From Modestobacter lapidis (GTDB taxonomy: Bacteria; Actinomycetota; Actinomycetes; Mycobacteriales; Geodermatophilaceae): 35,505 nt of DNA. The stretch is from NCBI GenBank assembly GCA_019779905.1, contig JABAKE010000030.1, positions 1 through 35,505 of the forward strand, written 5' to 3'. Position 1 is the first letter of the stretch. Each line of letters begins with the position of its first letter. A program made the position numbers and the translations under genes. A model generated the notes under the pieces. That model was not told where the DNA came from. It made no database searches and saw only the letters and a list, made by a program, of their open reading frames with translations. Shown one piece after another: positions 33,919 to 35,505 of the stretch.

Positions 33919-34115
33919 CCGCCCGGGTCACCGTCGACAGCGAGGTCTGCGAGCTGCACGGCCAGTGCGTGGAGGCCGCTCCCGAGGTGTTCTCCTTCGC
34001 CGCGGGCGGACAGCTCCAGTACCGGGAGACGGTCGGGGACGACGAGGTCGCCGCGGTGGAGGACGCGCAGTTCCTCTGCCCGACGCAGGCCATCGCGCTG
34101 TCCCGCGACGCGTGA
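33915..34115 (+). CDS. [3Fe-4S]-type ferredoxin
   Basis: Small electron carrier, 66 aa. The cluster ligands are Cys12, Cys18 and Cys55 (LCPTQAI), with His15 in the place of the second cysteine (C-x2-H-x2-C). This is the actinobacterial variant typical of P450 partner ferredoxins. ATG 33915 overlaps the P450 stop (ATGA), and the ferredoxin reductase follows 13 bp later. It should carry single electrons from the reductase to the P450. Confidence 0.95.
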   Translation: MTARVTVDSEVCELHGQCVEAAPEVFSFAAGGQLQYRETVGDDEVAAVEDAQFLCPTQAIALSRDA

Positions 34116-34128
34116 GCGCTGCGCCGCG

Positions 34129-35340
34129 GTGACCGCCGCCGTCCCCTCGCGCGTGGTGGTGGTCGGCGCCGGCCTGGCCGGGCTGCGGACGGCGCAGGGC
34201 CTGCGCCGGGCCGGGTTCGACGGCGAGCTCGTCGTGCTGGGCGAGGAGCCCCACCTGCCCTACGACCGCCCGCCGCTGTCCAAGCAGTTGCTGCTGGGCA
34301 GCTGGGACGCCGACCGGGTGCGACTGGCCGCACCCGACGTCCTCGCCGGCGCGGAGATCGCCGTCCGGACCGGGGAACGGGTGACCGGCCTGGACCCGGC
34401 CGGGCACCGGCTCACCCTGGCCTCCGGCGAGCCGCTGGACTACGGCGCCCTCGTCGTCGCCACCGGCGCCACGCCGCACGCCTGGCCGTTCGATGCCAGG
34501 GGGCTGGCCGGTGTGCACGACCTGCGGCGCCTCGAGGACGCGCTCGCCCTCGCCGACGCCTTCACCGCCGGGGCACGGGTCGCGGTGGTGGGTGCGGGTT
34601 TCATCGGCACCGAGGTCGCCTCCGCCGCGCGCCAGCGCGGACTGGAGGTGACCGTCGTCGACGCCTCCCTGCACCCGCTCGAGGCCGCGCTCGGACCGGT
34701 CGGTGCCGGCGCGCTGCTGGACCTGCACCGCAGCCGCGGTGTGACCTTCCGGCTCGGCCGGCGGGTCACCGGCCTGACCGGGACCGGCCGGGTCGAGGCC
34801 CTGGTGCTGGACGACGGCAGCCGGGTCCCCGCCGACGTCGTCATCGTGGGCATCGGCGTGCGCCCGGCCACCGATTGGCTGGCCGGGCACGGCGTGGATG
34901 TCCGCCACGGCCTGCCCGCCGAGGCGACCGGGACCACCCCGTTCCCCGACGTCTGGGCGGTCGGCGACGTCGCGGCCTGGCCTGCGGCGGGCGGTGGCCC
35001 CCCGCGGCCGGTCGAGCACTGGACCAACGCGGTCGAGCAGGCCGGCCTGGTCAGCGCCAACCTGCTGCGGGCCCCGGCCGAGCGGCGGCACCAGGAGCCG
35101 CTGCCCTACGTGTGGACCGACCACTACGGGATCCGCGTGCAGCAACTGGGCGAGCTGCGCGCCGGCGATGAGACCACGCTGGTACACGGCTCGGTCGCGG
35201 CGCTGGAGTTCGTGCTGGGGTACTGCCGCGACGGCCGGGTCACCGGCACGCTCAGCGTGGGGCTGCCCACCGCGTTCCCGAAGCTGAAGGCGGCCGTCCG
35301 CGCCGGCCGCTCCCCCGCGGACCTGTCCGCGTTGTTGTAG
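34129..35340 (+). CDS. NAD(P)H-dependent ferredoxin reductase (FAD)
   Basis: Putidaredoxin-reductase-type flavoprotein, 403 aa. FAD-binding GAGLAG lies at 13-18 and YDRPPLSK at about 45-52. The NAD(P)H Rossmann motif VVGAGFIGTE is at about 154-163 and the C-terminal FAD motif VWAVGDVA at about 280-287. A dimerisation/[ferredoxin-side] domain follows. GTG 34129 is 13 bp after the ferredoxin stop. It completes the three-component P450 system, and the strong hairpin at 35355 closes the transcript. Confidence 0.94.
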   Translation: MTAAVPSRVVVVGAGLAGLRTAQGLRRAGFDGELVVLGEEPHLPYDRPPLSKQLLLGSWDADRVRLAAPDVLAGAEIAVRTGERVTGLDPAGHRLTLASGEPLDYGALVVATGATPHAWPFDARGLAGVHDLRRLEDALALADAFTAGARVAVVGAGFIGTEVASAARQRGLEVTVVDASLHPLEAALGPVGAGALLDLHRSRGVTFRLGRRVTGLTGTGRVEALVLDDGSRVPADVVIVGIGVRPATDWLAGHGVDVRHGLPAEATGTTPFPDVWAVGDVAAWPAAGGGPPRPVEHWTNAVEQAGLVSANLLRAPAERRHQEPLPYVWTDHYGIRVQQLGELRAGDETTLVHGSVAALEFVLGYCRDGRVTGTLSVGLPTAFPKLKAAVRAGRSPADLSALL

Positions 35341-35354
35341 TCGCCCTCGTCGCG

Positions 35355-35393
35355 GACAGGGCCCGCTTCCCCATCGGGGAAGCGGGCCCTGTC
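35355..35393. terminator. strong 18-bp stem terminator, probably bidirectional
   Basis: Arms 35355-35372 and 35376-35393 pair perfectly over 18 bp around a 3-nt loop (ATC). It begins 14 bp after the reductase stop and lies between convergent genes, the reductase (+) and a partial gene (-). The T-content downstream is low but the stem is exceptionally stable. Confidence 0.85.
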
Positions 35394-35433
35394 GGTGTCT
35401 GCGTTGCCGCTTTCGGCGGCGCAAGCGGCGCTC

Positions 35434-35505
35434 CTACTGGACGGTCCAGCTGTCGGTGCCGGTGAGGAGGGTGTCGAGGTGGGCGGGGTTCTGGGCGCGG
35501 GCGTC
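35434..35505 (-). CDS. 3' end of an unidentified gene (partial)
   Basis: On the - strand an open frame enters from the right edge and ends at TAG 35434-35436 after 23 codons. Its codons have strong C/G-rich third positions (GAC GCC CGC GCC CAG AAC CCC GCC CAC CTC). The C-terminal residues end SWTVQ. The convergent position behind a bidirectional hairpin supports a real gene. The product is not identifiable from so little sequence. Confidence 0.5.
   Translation of the reverse strand, partial: DARAQNPAHLDTLLTGTDSWTVQ

Overview
The window is about 35.5 kb of high-GC DNA. Almost every gene has strong G/C bias at the third codon position, GTG starts are frequent, neighbouring genes are often joined by 4-bp ATGA/GTGA overlaps, and Shine-Dalgarno sites are clear. 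All of this fits an actinomycete (Actinomycetota); I cannot name the genus. I see no rRNA, tRNA, phage, insertion-sequence or CRISPR features. Nearly every gene looks catabolic, so this is an aromatic-compound degradation island: oxygenases, ring-cleavage enzymes, C-C hydrolases and aldolases, two ABC importers and three regulators.

Region A (about 0.6-9.5 kb, + strand) holds an NMT1/SsuA-type ABC importer (binding lipoprotein, two different permeases, ATPase), a LysR regulator, a luciferase-like flavin monooxygenase, a flavin reductase, a complete bifunctional RibBA, and an alpha/beta hydrolase. RibBA overlaps both of its neighbours. The set looks like a two-component FMNH2 monooxygenase system with its own flavin supply.

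Region B (9.6-18.4 kb) has two gentisate-type modules. One, on the - strand, is an acyl-CoA-dehydrogenase-fold monooxygenase, a gentisate-1,2-dioxygenase-like cupin and an FAH-family hydrolase; a zinc alcohol dehydrogenase is divergent from it. The other, also on the - strand, is a class A FAD hydroxylase, a second FAH hydrolase and a LysR regulator; an IclR regulator is divergent from it. The two FAH genes share a 764-bp core with no differences while their ends differ, which suggests recent duplication or gene conversion. A perfect 46-bp palindrome lies between the cupin gene and the first FAH gene.

Region C (18.4-32.3 kb, - strand, read right to left) looks like one 11-gene operon: a benzoylformate-decarboxylase-like ThDP enzyme, a fused double-length ABC permease, its binding lipoprotein, a LigJ-like hydratase, a LigB-family extradiol dioxygenase, the ABC ATPase, a class A FAD hydroxylase, three tandem RraA/HMG-CHA-aldolase-fold proteins and an aldehyde dehydrogenase. 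Region D (32.7-35.3 kb, + strand, divergent) is a three-component P450 system: CYP, [3Fe-4S] ferredoxin and ferredoxin reductase. It ends at a very strong hairpin.

My reading of C and D is an inference. An aryl-glyoxylate-type acid would be imported, decarboxylated to an aldehyde, oxidised to an aryl acid, hydroxylated or O-demethylated (FAD enzyme, P450), cleaved by a gallate/3-O-methylgallate-type extradiol dioxygenase, hydrated by the LigJ homologue and split to pyruvate and oxaloacetate by an RraA-fold aldolase. This combination in one divergent locus is the best candidate here for an undescribed system.
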